A stretch of DNA of 64,000 nucleotides from Albimonas sp036154955 (GTDB taxonomy: Bacteria > Pseudomonadota > Alphaproteobacteria > Rhodobacterales > Rhodobacteraceae). Each line of letters begins with the position of its first letter. Positions within the stretch are counted from its first letter, which is position 1. This document shows, one piece after another, positions 50,144 to 57,859 of the stretch. The stretch lies in contig JAYZWL010000004.1 in assembly GCA_036154955.1 (NCBI GenBank), forward strand, positions 13,231 through 77,230, written 5' to 3'. The notes below the pieces were generated by a model. The model was not told the DNA's origin. It made no database searches and saw only the letters and a program-made list of their open reading frames with translations. Made by a program: the position numbers and the translations under genes.

Positions 50144-52174
50144 TCAGGCCAGCAGGGTCTGGGCGTCGAGATCGTGGGCATGGAGCCCGACGAACAGCGC
50201 CTCGCCCCCCGCATAGCGCACCAGCGCGCCGCCGTCCGTGTCGAGGATCTCCAGCGCCTCGCGCCCGTCGACGCCGCGGCCGAAGCGGGCGCGGTCGTGG
50301 TCGGGGTCGAAGCCGACGATGCGGTCGGCGCCGTCGCCGGCGCGGAAACGCAGGAGGTCGGCGCCGGCGCCGCCGCGGATCACGTCGTCGCCCCGTCCGC
50401 CGTCGAGCCGGTCGCGGCCGCGCCCGCCGGCCAGCAGGTCGTCGCCGTCCCCCGCCCGGATCACGTCGCGCCCGGCCCCGCCGCGCAGCGCGTCGTCGCC
50501 CGCCCCGCCGCGCAGCCGCTGGGCCCCCGCCCCGCCGAACAGCGACACGGCGGGCGGCGCGGCCTCCCCGGTCACGGTCAGCGCGGCATGGCCGAGGTCG
50601 AAGGCGCCTTCGGGATCCATGACCGCGTAGTCGAAGCCGTCCGTCGCCGTTTCGCCCGGGGCGAGCCCGTCGAAGGCGCCGTCGGGGTCGTAGACGAAGC
50701 CGCCGTCGGCGCCGAAGCGGACCAGCGCGCCGGACGGCAGGCGCAGGACGGAGGCGGCGCCGTTCGCGCCCGCCGCGCCCGCCGCCGCCGCGCCCTCGAT
50801 CCAGGCCAGGCGCAGCGCGTCGCCGTCGGGATCCGCATCGGCCCCCGCGCCGTTGTCGGCCAGCAGATCGCCCGAAACCCCGCCCCGCGCCCCGGCGGCG
50901 AAAGCGTCGTCCCGCGCCGCCGGCGCGGCGTTGTCGGAGGCGAGGTCGAGCGTCACGCGCTGGCGCGCCTCGCCCGAGGCGTCGCCGACCCGATAGACGA
51001 AGGCGGCCGCGCCGAAGACCCCCGGATCGGGGGTGAACAGCACCGTATCGCCGGAGACGGAGACGGTTCCGCCCTCCGCCCCTTCGACGCCGAGGAACGC
51101 CGCCTCGCCCCAGGCGGAGACGTCGCCGTCGAGCAGCGCGGCGACGGGGATCGCCAGCGTCTCGCCCTCGGTCCCCGCGAAGCTTTCGGCGTCGGGGACC
51201 GGGCCGGCGGCGAGGTCCACGGCGACGCCGTCGGAGAATTCGATCCGCTCTATCCCGGTCAGCACGTCCCGGGCGCGGTCATGGGGGGCGATCCCGTCGC
51301 CCGGGCGGGAGAGGATCACCACCCCGGGGGCGGCGAAGTCGATGCGCGCCTCCTCGCGCCGGGCGGCGTAGATCACCCGGTCCTCGCCCGGGCCGCCGTC
51401 GACGGTGTTGAAGCCGTAGCCCAGGCGGAACAGGTCGTCGCCGGCGCCGCCGAACAGATGCGCGTCCCAGCCGGCGGCGTCGATCACGTCGTTTCCGTCG
51501 CCCGCCTCCACCCAGTGCCCGCCGCCCCAGGCGGAGACGAGGTCGATCACGTCGTCGCCCCCGCCGGCGAAGACCTGGTCGTCGCCGCCGCCGCCATAGA
51601 CCGCGTCGTCGCCGTCGCCGAGCAGGAACAGGTCGTCCCGGTCCGTGCCCACGGCGGGGTCGCGGGCCTGGTAATCGCCGGTCACGGTCGCGCCGGGCCA
51701 GGTCGCGGCCACCAGGAGGGCCGCGTCGTCGAAGCGCAGGATCTCGACCGAGGCCAGGTGGAAGGAGGCGCCCAGAACGGCGGACTGGGCGATGCGCCCG
51801 TCGGCGGAGATCGTCCAGTCCGCCCGCGCGCCGGCCAGCAGGGCGGTGTCGATCCCCTCGCCGCCGGCGAAGAGGCCGGAGCCGCCGGAGGCCTCCAGCA
51901 CGTCGTCGCCGTCGCCGCCGAACATGTCGGCGAGGCCGCTTTCGATGCGGAACAGGTCGTCGCCCGCGTCGCCGAACAGCGCGTCGCGATGGGTCCCGCC
52001 GGCGACCAGCGTGTCGTCGCCGTCGCCGCCATGGGCCTCGCCGCCGCGGCCCAGCGGGGCGAGCAGGTCGTCGCCGGCGAAGCCGCGCAGCACGTCCCAG
52101 TCGCCCGCGCCGACCAGCGAATCGTCGCCGTCGGTTCCGTCGAGCCTCTGTCCGAAAGCCTCGCCCATCGTCAT
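50144..52174 (-). CDS. RTX (hemolysin-type calcium-binding) secreted protein
   Basis: A 676-residue acidic protein without a Sec signal, expected to leave by type I secretion (no exporter gene is in the window). GGxGxDxLx nonapeptides occur in an N-terminal block (about residues 15-105), a middle block (about 165-275) and a C-terminal block (about 560-640). Between them are two cadherin/VCBS-like beta modules (about 330-415 and 420-545). The tail LDTDGGALVRYAGGEALFVGLHAHDLD resembles the C-terminal secretion region. Preferred start is ATG 52174; the ATG two codons on is also possible. The ligand or adhesion role is unknown. Confidence 0.88.
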   Translation of the reverse strand: MTMGEAFGQRLDGTDGDDSLVGAGDWDVLRGFAGDDLLAPLGRGGEAHGGDGDDTLVAGGTHRDALFGDAGDDLFRIESGLADMFGGDGDDVLEASGGSGLFAGGEGIDTALLAGARADWTISADGRIAQSAVLGASFHLASVEILRFDDAALLVAATWPGATVTGDYQARDPAVGTDRDDLFLLGDGDDAVYGGGGDDQVFAGGGDDVIDLVSAWGGGHWVEAGDGNDVIDAAGWDAHLFGGAGDDLFRLGYGFNTVDGGPGEDRVIYAARREEARIDFAAPGVVILSRPGDGIAPHDRARDVLTGIERIEFSDGVAVDLAAGPVPDAESFAGTEGETLAIPVAALLDGDVSAWGEAAFLGVEGAEGGTVSVSGDTVLFTPDPGVFGAAAFVYRVGDASGEARQRVTLDLASDNAAPAARDDAFAAGARGGVSGDLLADNGAGADADPDGDALRLAWIEGAAAAGAAGANGAASVLRLPSGALVRFGADGGFVYDPDGAFDGLAPGETATDGFDYAVMDPEGAFDLGHAALTVTGEAAPPAVSLFGGAGAQRLRGGAGDDALRGGAGRDVIRAGDGDDLLAGGRGRDRLDGGRGDDVIRGGAGADLLRFRAGDGADRIVGFDPDHDRARFGRGVDGREALEILDTDGGALVRYAGGEALFVGLHAHDLDAQTLLA

Positions 52175-52216
52175 CGCGCCCCCCGCCCCGCCGCGCCGCT
52201 TCGGGGGGCCGGGCAT

Positions 52217-52476
52217 CGCCGCGGGGAAGGTCCCGCGCGCCGCGCCTTCAGGCGGCGGCCGAATTAACAGAAGTTAGGGAAATATTAACACTCCGGGGGC
52301 GGAGGAGCAATCGGGGCGGCTTCCGGGGTCGGGCTTGGGGCCGGCGCCGGGCCGGGCTCGGGGCCGGGCTCGGGGCCGCGTCGCCGCGTCCGCCCGGGGC
52401 GCCTTGCGCCGGGGCGCGGGCTCGGGGTCTATAGGCCTCCGAACCCAATGGCGGACCGGACGCGAGGCCCTTTTCC
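52217..52476. promoter_or_regulatory. Divergent promoter region of the RTX and pgk genes
   Basis: A 260-bp gap. An AT-rich patch at 52263-52290 carries two direct ATTAACA copies (52263-52269 and 52284-52290) spaced 21 bp, two helical turns, upstream of the RTX gene. The remainder is GGCTCGGGGCC-like repetitive sequence. Confidence 0.45.
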
Positions 52477-53667
52477 ATGACCCGCAAGACCCTTGACGAT
52501 CTCGACCTGACCGGCAAGCGCGCCCTGGTGCGCGTCGACGTGAACGTGCCGGTGCGCGACGGGAAGGTCACCGACGCCACCCGCATCGACGCCATTCTGC
52601 CGACGCTGCGCGACATCCTCGCCAAGGGCGGCAAGCCGATCCTGCTGGCGCATTTCGGGCGGCCCAAGGGCCAGGTCGTGCCGGAGATGAGCCTTGAGGT
52701 GGTGCGCCCCGCGCTGGAGGCCGCCATCGGCGCGCCGGTGGCCTTCGCCTCCGACTGCGTGGGCCCGGCGGCGGCCGAGGCCATCGCGGCGATGCCCGAA
52801 GGCGGCGTGCTGCTGCTGGAGAACACCCGCTTCCACGCGGGCGAGGAGAAGAACGACCCCGCCTTCGCCGATGCGCTGGCCGCGCTGGGCGACGTCTATG
52901 TGAACGACGCCTTCTCCGCCGCCCACCGGGCCCATGCCTCGACCGAGGGGCTGGCCCGGCGCCTGCCCTCGGCCGCCGGCCGGCTGATGGAATCCGAGCT
53001 GTCGGCGCTGGAAAAGGCGCTGGCCCGGCCGGAACGTCCGGTGACGGCGGTGGTCGGGGGGGCCAAGGTCTCCACCAAGCTCGACCTGCTGTCCAACCTG
53101 ATGGAGAAGGTCGACGCCATCGTCATCGGCGGAGGCATGGCCAACACCTTCCTCGCCGCCCAGGGGATCGGGGTCGGCAAGTCGCTGTGCGAGCACGACC
53201 TTCTCGACACGGCGCGGGAGATCATGGCCAAGGCCGAGGCCTCGGGCTGCAAGCTGCTGCTGCCCTCGGACGTGGTGGTGGCCCGCGAATTCGCCGCCAA
53301 CGCCGCCAACGAGACCGTGGCCGCCGCCGCCTGCCCGGAGGACGCGATGATCCTCGACGCCGGGCCGGAGGCGGTGGCCGCGGTCGCCGCCCAGTTCGAG
53401 GCCTCCAAGACGCTGGTCTGGAACGGGCCGCTGGGGGCGTTCGAGATCGCGCCCTTCAACGCCGCCACCGACGCCGCCGCGCTGAAGGCCGCCGAGCTGA
53501 CCGAGGCGGGCGCGCTCCTGTCGGTCGCCGGCGGCGGCGACACGGTGGCGGCGCTCAACGCCTCCGGAGCCGCGGCGAAGTTCTCCTACGTCTCCACCGC
53601 GGGGGGCGCCTTCCTGGAATGGCTGGAGGGCAAGACCCTGCCGGGCGTCGCCGCGCTGGAGGGCTGA
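52477..53667 (+). CDS. pgk: Phosphoglycerate kinase
   Basis: A 396-residue two-domain kinase (EC 2.7.2.3) of glycolysis and the Calvin cycle. GKRALVRVDVNVP (substrate basic patch), HFGRPKG, ENTRFHAGEEKN, VGGAKVSTK and the C-terminal nucleotide loop SVAGGGDTVAAL are present. It is followed after about 210 bp by the class I aldolase, an order common in alphaproteobacteria (from memory). GAGG lies about 9 nt before the ATG. A 13-bp hairpin follows the stop. Confidence 0.97.
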   Translation: MTRKTLDDLDLTGKRALVRVDVNVPVRDGKVTDATRIDAILPTLRDILAKGGKPILLAHFGRPKGQVVPEMSLEVVRPALEAAIGAPVAFASDCVGPAAAEAIAAMPEGGVLLLENTRFHAGEEKNDPAFADALAALGDVYVNDAFSAAHRAHASTEGLARRLPSAAGRLMESELSALEKALARPERPVTAVVGGAKVSTKLDLLSNLMEKVDAIVIGGGMANTFLAAQGIGVGKSLCEHDLLDTAREIMAKAEASGCKLLLPSDVVVAREFAANAANETVAAAACPEDAMILDAGPEAVAAVAAQFEASKTLVWNGPLGAFEIAPFNAATDAAALKAAELTEAGALLSVAGGGDTVAALNASGAAAKFSYVSTAGGAFLEWLEGKTLPGVAALEG

Positions 53668-53682
53668 CCGCCCGACGGCGCG

Positions 53683-53714
53683 GGTCGGCGGGGCGGTTGG
53701 GCGCCCCGCCGACC
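53683..53714 (+). terminator. Strong hairpin after pgk
   Basis: GGTCGGCGGGGCG and CGCCCCGCCGACC form a perfect 13-bp stem with a 6-nt loop. There is no T-tract, so it may terminate inefficiently or protect the 3' end before the aldolase gene. Confidence 0.5.
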
Positions 53715-53875
53715 TGCACGCCCGACCGGCGGGATGAGCGGGGCGTGAAGCCATCCGCCATGGGCGCGCAAGCGCGTCGCCGCGTCGCTTGACCCTGACG
53801 GGGGGCGCGGGCTACCCGAACGGGCGGAAGCGTCAAAACAACTGGTCGGAAACGGCCGCCGCCCGAGGAGTTCCC

Positions 53876-54805
53876 ATGAAAGCGACCCGCACCGTCAAGC
53901 AGATCCTCTCGAAATACGAGGGCGACAATCCCGGCGTGAAGGCCAACCTCTGCCGGATGCTGATGACCGGCAAGCTGGGCGGGACCGGCAAGATGATCAT
54001 CCTGCCCGTCGACCAGGGCTTCGAGCACGGCCCCGCGCGCTCCTTCGCGCCGAACCCGGCCGGCTACGACCCCCACTATCATTACCAGATGGCGATCGAC
54101 GCCGGGCTCAACGCCTATGCCGCGCCGCTGGGCATGATCGAGGCGGGCGCCGACACCTATGCCGGCCAGATCCCGACCATCCTGAAGTGCAACTCCGCCA
54201 ACTCGCTGATGTCGGGCAGCGCGGGCAAGGACCAGGCGGTCACCGCCTCGGTGGACGATGCGCTGCGGCTGGGCTGCTCGGCCATCGGCTTCACCATCTA
54301 CCCCGGCTCGGACTGCGCGCTCGACATGTTCGAAGAGATCGTGGAGATGCGCAACGAGGCCGCCTCGGTCGGCATCCCGACGGTGATCTGGTCCTATCCG
54401 CGCGGCGAGGGCATCTCCAAGGAAGGCGAGACCGGGATCGACGTGGCCGCCTACGCCGCCCAGATCGCGGCCCTGATCGGCGCCCATATCATCAAGATCA
54501 AGCTGTCGACCGACCACCTGATGCTGCCCGAGGCCAAGAAGGTCTACGAGGCCGAGGGGATCGACATCTCCACCCAGGCCGCGCGGGTGAAGCACTGCGT
54601 GGAATCCGCCTTCGGCGGGCGCCGGATCATGGTGTTCTCGGGCGGCGCGAAGAAGGGCGAGGACTCGGTCTACGACGACGCCCGCGCCATCCGCGACGGC
54701 GGCGGCAACGGCTCGATCATCGGCCGCAACACCTTCCAGCGGCCGCGCGAGGACGCGCTGGCGATGCTCGGCAAGCTGGTCGACATCTACAAGGGCAAGG
54801 CCTGA
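53876..54805 (+). CDS. Fructose-bisphosphate aldolase, class I (DhnA type)
   Basis: A 309-residue Schiff-base aldolase of the DhnA/FbaB (archaeal-type class I) family (EC 4.1.2.13). The catalytic Lys lies in IIKIKLSTDH (about residue 208). ILPVDQGFEHGPARSF at the N-terminus and SGGAKKGEDSVYDDARAIRDGGGNGSIIGRN at the C-terminal phosphate site are characteristic. GAGGAG 5 nt upstream fixes ATG 53876. An intrinsic terminator follows about 38 nt after the stop. Confidence 0.94.
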   Translation: MKATRTVKQILSKYEGDNPGVKANLCRMLMTGKLGGTGKMIILPVDQGFEHGPARSFAPNPAGYDPHYHYQMAIDAGLNAYAAPLGMIEAGADTYAGQIPTILKCNSANSLMSGSAGKDQAVTASVDDALRLGCSAIGFTIYPGSDCALDMFEEIVEMRNEAASVGIPTVIWSYPRGEGISKEGETGIDVAAYAAQIAALIGAHIIKIKLSTDHLMLPEAKKVYEAEGIDISTQAARVKHCVESAFGGRRIMVFSGGAKKGEDSVYDDARAIRDGGGNGSIIGRNTFQRPREDALAMLGKLVDIYKGKA

Positions 54806-54842
54806 TCCTTCGCCCCTGACGGGGGCGGGCGGCGATTTGCGG

Positions 54843-54870
54843 GGGCCCGGCGGCGACGCCGGGCCCTTTC
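54843..54870 (+). terminator. Intrinsic terminator after aldolase
   Basis: A perfect 10-bp stem GGGCCCGGCG / CGCCGGGCCC with a GCGA (GNRA) tetraloop followed by TTTCGCGTT. Confidence 0.7.
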
Positions 54871-54911
54871 GCGTTCGCCCCTTTCGCGTTCGCCCCTTTC
54901 GCGTTCGCCGG
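54866..54911 (+). repeat. 15-bp tandem repeat (CTTTCGCGTTCGCCC)
   Basis: Three head-to-tail copies with period 15, starting in the tail of the aldolase terminator. Confidence 0.85.
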
Positions 54912-54967
54912 GGGGGGGCGGGACGGTTCGAACGCGGGCGGCGGGGCGAGGGAGCGGCGGGCGTCGG

Positions 54968-54993
54968 GAGGCCCCGGGTCAGGCCCGGGGCGC
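54968..54993. repeat. Dispersed repeat arm, solitary copy 6
   Basis: GAGGCCCCGG...CCGGGGCGC arm, between the aldolase and lasso-peptide B2 genes; no partner arm. Confidence 0.8.
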
Positions 54994-55073
54994 GCGCGCG
55001 CCCGCCCGCCCGCCTGCGGTCCCGGTCCCGACCGGGCCGCGGGGCGCAGGCCGCGGGCGAGGTCGAGGCCGCC

Positions 55074-55616
55074 TCAGTCCGGGTCGGCCGGCGCGAAGGC
55101 GGCCATGCGGCCGACGGCGCGTCCTCCGGTGACCACGGCGCCGTCGACCTCGACCCAGGCGTGGGCGGCGAGGCCCTCCGCCCCGCGCGCGGCGCCCAGC
55201 CGGAACCGGCAGGGCACGCCGAGCGCGTCCAGCCACATGCGCGCGGCCAGCGACTGGATCATGCAGTCGGACCGCCAGGGCAGGCGGCGGGACATTCCGG
55301 CGAGCGCGCGGCGCATCCGCTCACGCTCCGCTTCGCTCAGGCGGGCGGGGCGGGGGCCGTCGGGGGCCGCGCTCAGCCGGGCGATCAGGGCCGAGGCGGG
55401 CAGGCGGGCGTGAAGCAGCCGGGCGGCGACCAGATACCGCAGCGCCCGCGCGGCGGCCCGCCGCTCCGCCGGGTCCCGCATCCGGCGCCATCCGGCCGAG
55501 CCGCGGGCCGCAGGGGGGCTATCGGCGGGGGGCGGCGCGGGGAGACCGGATGCGGCGGAGGGGGCGCCCGGCGCGGGAGCGGGCGCGGGCTTGGAGCGGT
55601 GATCGCCGGAAGTCAT
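55074..55616 (-). CDS. Lasso peptide B2 leader protease (transglutaminase-like)
   Basis: A 180-residue member of the B2/transglut_core3 family, which cleaves the leader from a lasso precursor before ring closure. The Cys-His-Asp triad is seen in SDCMIQSLAARMWLDALGVPC (Cys about 115) and LAAHAWVEVDGAVV (His about 148, Asp about 153). ATG 55616 is chosen; about 45 low-complexity residues precede the fold, and ATG at about 55481 would give a core-only protein. It lies about 385 bp downstream of the precursor gene on the same strand, beyond a terminator hairpin. Confidence 0.88.
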   Translation of the reverse strand: MTSGDHRSKPAPAPAPGAPSAASGLPAPPPADSPPAARGSAGWRRMRDPAERRAAARALRYLVAARLLHARLPASALIARLSAAPDGPRPARLSEAERERMRRALAGMSRRLPWRSDCMIQSLAARMWLDALGVPCRFRLGAARGAEGLAAHAWVEVDGAVVTGGRAVGRMAAFAPADPD

Positions 55617-55999
55617 GGGCGCCCTCGGCCTGGGGGACGAAACGCCGCGTCCCGTCCGCTTTTCCGTCCGGCCCGCGCGGGTGCGCGTTGGGCCGCCGGG
55701 GGCGGCGCCGGGCGATTCTCGGCGGGCGGCCGTCCGTCTCCCGGCTCCGTCGTCCGGCCCCGTTTGCTGACCCCGGCGCCTGGCCCATCCCCTGCGCCCG
55801 GTCCTCGTCGGTCGGATCGGCGCGTCATGGGCCCGACAGGGGCCTTGCGCGCTGCACGTCGCGACTGATCGGCGAGCGCGGCGGCGCATATGGCGGCGGG
55901 TTTGCGCAACTGAAAACGGCCCGCGCTGCGGGCCGTCCAGATCGTCGTCGCCGGAGGGCCGTCCACGACCCGAAACCGACGGTGAAGGCGTTCGAGCCG
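55617..55999. other. Spacer between lasso precursor and B2 genes
   Basis: No gene is supported in this 383-bp stretch. It holds the minus-strand terminator at 55912-55936; if that hairpin is read through only partly, precursor mRNA would exceed B2 mRNA. Confidence 0.6.
55912..55936 (-). terminator. Intrinsic terminator directly after the lasso precursor
   Basis: Read on the minus strand: ACGGCCCGC, loop AGC, GCGGGCCGT, then TTTCAG. A perfect 9-bp stem ending 64 bp after the precursor stop. Confidence 0.75.
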
Positions 56000-56134
56000 T
56001 CAGCCCGCCGAGCAGGCGTCGTCGAACATGTTCGACTTCAGGCAGCCGTCTTCGCCCAGGTTGTCAATGCCGCGAGTCAGCGACTTCACCGAAACCACCG
56101 AAACGACCGGCTGATTCCAAACTTTCTTGCCCAT
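56000..56134 (-). CDS. Lasso peptide precursor (44 residues)
   Basis: A short gene read directly from the minus strand: ATG 56134, TGA at 56000-56002, with GAGGTGA 4 nt upstream of the ATG. The leader is residues 1-21; W6-x-x-P9-x-V11 matches the YxxPxL motif that B1/PqqD-type proteins recognise, and Thr20 sits at -2 from the core as in most lasso precursors. The core (residues 22-44) begins GIDNLGEDG, giving Gly1 plus Glu7 or Asp8 as ring partners (7- or 8-residue ring). Core residues Cys10 and Cys20 could form a disulfide; Ser13 and Ser21 are possible kinase targets. Codon use is more AT-rich than its neighbours. Confidence 0.85.
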   Translation of the reverse strand: MGKKVWNQPVVSVVSVKSLTRGIDNLGEDGCLKSNMFDDACSAG

Positions 56135-56170
56135 TGGCTCACCTCGTGAGTCTACATCACACCCGGGTTG

Positions 56171-56198
56171 AACATACGGACATTCGGGGAAAAGGCAA
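56171..56198 (-). promoter_or_regulatory. Putative promoter of the lasso precursor
   Basis: On the minus strand, -35 TTGCCT (56193-56198), a 16-bp spacer and -10 TATGTT (56171-56176); transcription would start near 56163, about 29 nt before the ATG. The surrounding 56140-56290 patch is notably AT-richer than its neighbours. Confidence 0.45.
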
Positions 56199-56297
56199 AG
56201 CGTTTTTGCGCTGCGCCATGCGGTCGAGTCCCCAAAAGATACGCGTCGGAAGGTGCTTTCGGCCCTTTAACCATAGTAATTTCACGTCGCGTTCAGG

Positions 56298-57692
56298 TCA
56301 TGGGCGAATTGCGGCGCGTTCGGCGCCGCCGGTCCGGGGGTCTCCGCCGACCCAGGCGATTCCGCGCCGCAGCAGATTCTCCCGCAGCCGGGCGCAGGCG
56401 GCGACGGCCTCCGCCGGCGGCTCCGCCGCGCCATGCGGGCGCGGTTCGGCCAGGCCGGCGCCGAGCAGCACCGCCGCGCGCTCCACCAGCGCCGCGGGCG
56501 GCTCGTCCAGACTTTCGCCCAGCGCGTCGAGCCGCGCGGGACCCTCGACCAGCGCCTCGGCCAGGGGCAGATAGGCGGCGCGGGCCAGGGTCATCGGGCC
56601 CAGCATGCCCTCGACCCGCAGCCCGGCGGCGATGCGCGCGGGCAGGTCCGGCGCCGCGGCGAGGGCGAGGGCGCCGGGCGCGGCCTCCGGCCCGCCGGGC
56701 TTCAGGAACAGGTCGGTGCGGGTCTGGCGCATCAGCATCAGGTCCGCGGTCTCGGCGGCGAGGAACGGGTCGGCGCAGCGGTCGAGCTCGGCCATCTGCG
56801 CTTCGGTCATGTCGAAGGAGGGCGCGAGGCGCAGCGGATCGGCGGGCGTCCAGCGGGTCAGGCCGGCGGCGGACAGCGCCGCGCCCAGCGCGCGGGCGTC
56901 CTCCACCGGCGGGCGGGGCGCGCCCCAGATCCGGGCGAAGACCTCCGGCGGCAGGCGGCGCATGCGGTCGCGGGTCTCCGCCCAGTCGACCGCGCCGCGC
57001 ATGAAGCGCTGGCTGCACAGGGCGATGCGCTCCGCCTCCTCCAGGGTGCGGGCCATGCGCGCGGCGGGGTCGGAGAGGTCGGCGGCGGCGGCCCACCGGC
57101 TGCGGATCAGCTGGCGCAGCGCGGCGTCGCCGAGCGCGCCGGGGGCGACCGACCGGGTCAGCAGGAAGCCGCCGCCGGGGGCGAGGCGGCGGGACAGAAG
57201 GGCGAGGATCGCGGCCCGGGCGGCGGGGCCCGCCAGGTCCCAGCCCCAGGGCATGACCACGAGGTCGAGCGCGTCGAGGCCCGCCTGGGTCCCGGCCGGC
57301 ATCTCCTCCAGCGTCTCGGGCGGGCCGGCGTGGAGGGGAAGGTCGAGCCCGCTCTCCGCCAGAAGCGCGGCGGCATGGGCGGCCTCGTCGGGTTCGGAGG
57401 TCTGGGCGAGGATCTCCGCCCCGGTTCCGGCCAGCGCGGCGGCCTGCGCGGCCAGCCCGACGCCCGAGCCGACCTCCAGCATCAGCACCCGGCGGAAGGC
57501 CCGCGCCGGCGCGCCGGCCAGGGCCGCGGCGGCCTGCAGGCGGGCGGGGGAGACGAGCGGGAAGGCCCCGTGGCAGGCCGGCAGGTCGGGCGCGACCTCG
57601 CGCGCGGCGACCGCGGCGATGGCGTCCGCGGTCGGGTCGGAGGGGGCGCCGAAGCGCGGGTCCGGGCCGGGTCCGGGTCGGGTCCGGGTCAT
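56298..57692 (-). CDS. SAM-dependent methyltransferase with regulatory-type C-terminal region
   Basis: A 464-residue protein. A class I SAM domain begins near VLMLEVGSGVGLAAQAAAL (glycine loop about residue 70), with LDLVVMPWGWDLAG and LAPGGGFLLTRSV as later motifs. The region after about residue 220 resembles the methyltransferase-regulatory (MethyTransf_Reg, PF10119) domain, with MRGAVDWAETRDRMRRLP. Lying just upstream of the lasso precursor on the same strand, it is a candidate tailoring enzyme. I prefer ATG 57692 (AAGG 5 nt upstream) to ATG 57728. The substrate is inferred only from context. Confidence 0.78.
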   Translation of the reverse strand: MTRTRPGPGPDPRFGAPSDPTADAIAAVAAREVAPDLPACHGAFPLVSPARLQAAAALAGAPARAFRRVLMLEVGSGVGLAAQAAALAGTGAEILAQTSEPDEAAHAAALLAESGLDLPLHAGPPETLEEMPAGTQAGLDALDLVVMPWGWDLAGPAARAAILALLSRRLAPGGGFLLTRSVAPGALGDAALRQLIRSRWAAAADLSDPAARMARTLEEAERIALCSQRFMRGAVDWAETRDRMRRLPPEVFARIWGAPRPPVEDARALGAALSAAGLTRWTPADPLRLAPSFDMTEAQMAELDRCADPFLAAETADLMLMRQTRTDLFLKPGGPEAAPGALALAAAPDLPARIAAGLRVEGMLGPMTLARAAYLPLAEALVEGPARLDALGESLDEPPAALVERAAVLLGAGLAEPRPHGAAEPPAEAVAACARLRENLLRRGIAWVGGDPRTGGAERAAIRP

Positions 57693-57712
57693 GCGCGCCT
57701 TGAGCCTCCGGT

Positions 57713-57727
57713 TGCCTGCGGCAGGCA
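57713..57727. promoter_or_regulatory. Inverted repeat TGCCTG-CGG-CAGGCA
   Basis: A perfect 6-bp dyad with a 3-bp centre in the divergent region between the methyltransferase and kinase genes; a candidate operator coordinating both lasso transcripts. Confidence 0.4.
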
Positions 57728-57799
57728 TTTATGCCAGAGAGCCTTGGGGAAACAAGGGGCGCGCCGGGGGGCGGCGCCCGCAGCGGACGGAGAGACGGG

Positions 57800-57859
57800 A
57801 TGGGGTCTGTCGGCGATGCGACGCCGCCGGCGACGGCGACGGCGAAGGCCGGCGCATGA
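57800..57859 (+). CDS. Possible 19-codon upstream ORF coupled to the kinase gene
   Basis: ATG 57800 has GGAGAGACGGG immediately upstream, a better ribosome site than that of the kinase. It runs 19 codons (MGSVGDATPPATATAKAGA) and stops at TGA 57857-57859, overlapping the kinase ATG at 57856 (ATGA). It may be a leader peptide that couples translation; it may also be chance. Confidence 0.35.
   Translation: MGSVGDATPPATATAKAGA

Noticed and set aside
49493..52267. A 924-codon plus-strand reading through marC and antisense to the RTX gene
   Set aside because: Composition artefact; RTX nonapeptides and MarC blocks are in the other frames.
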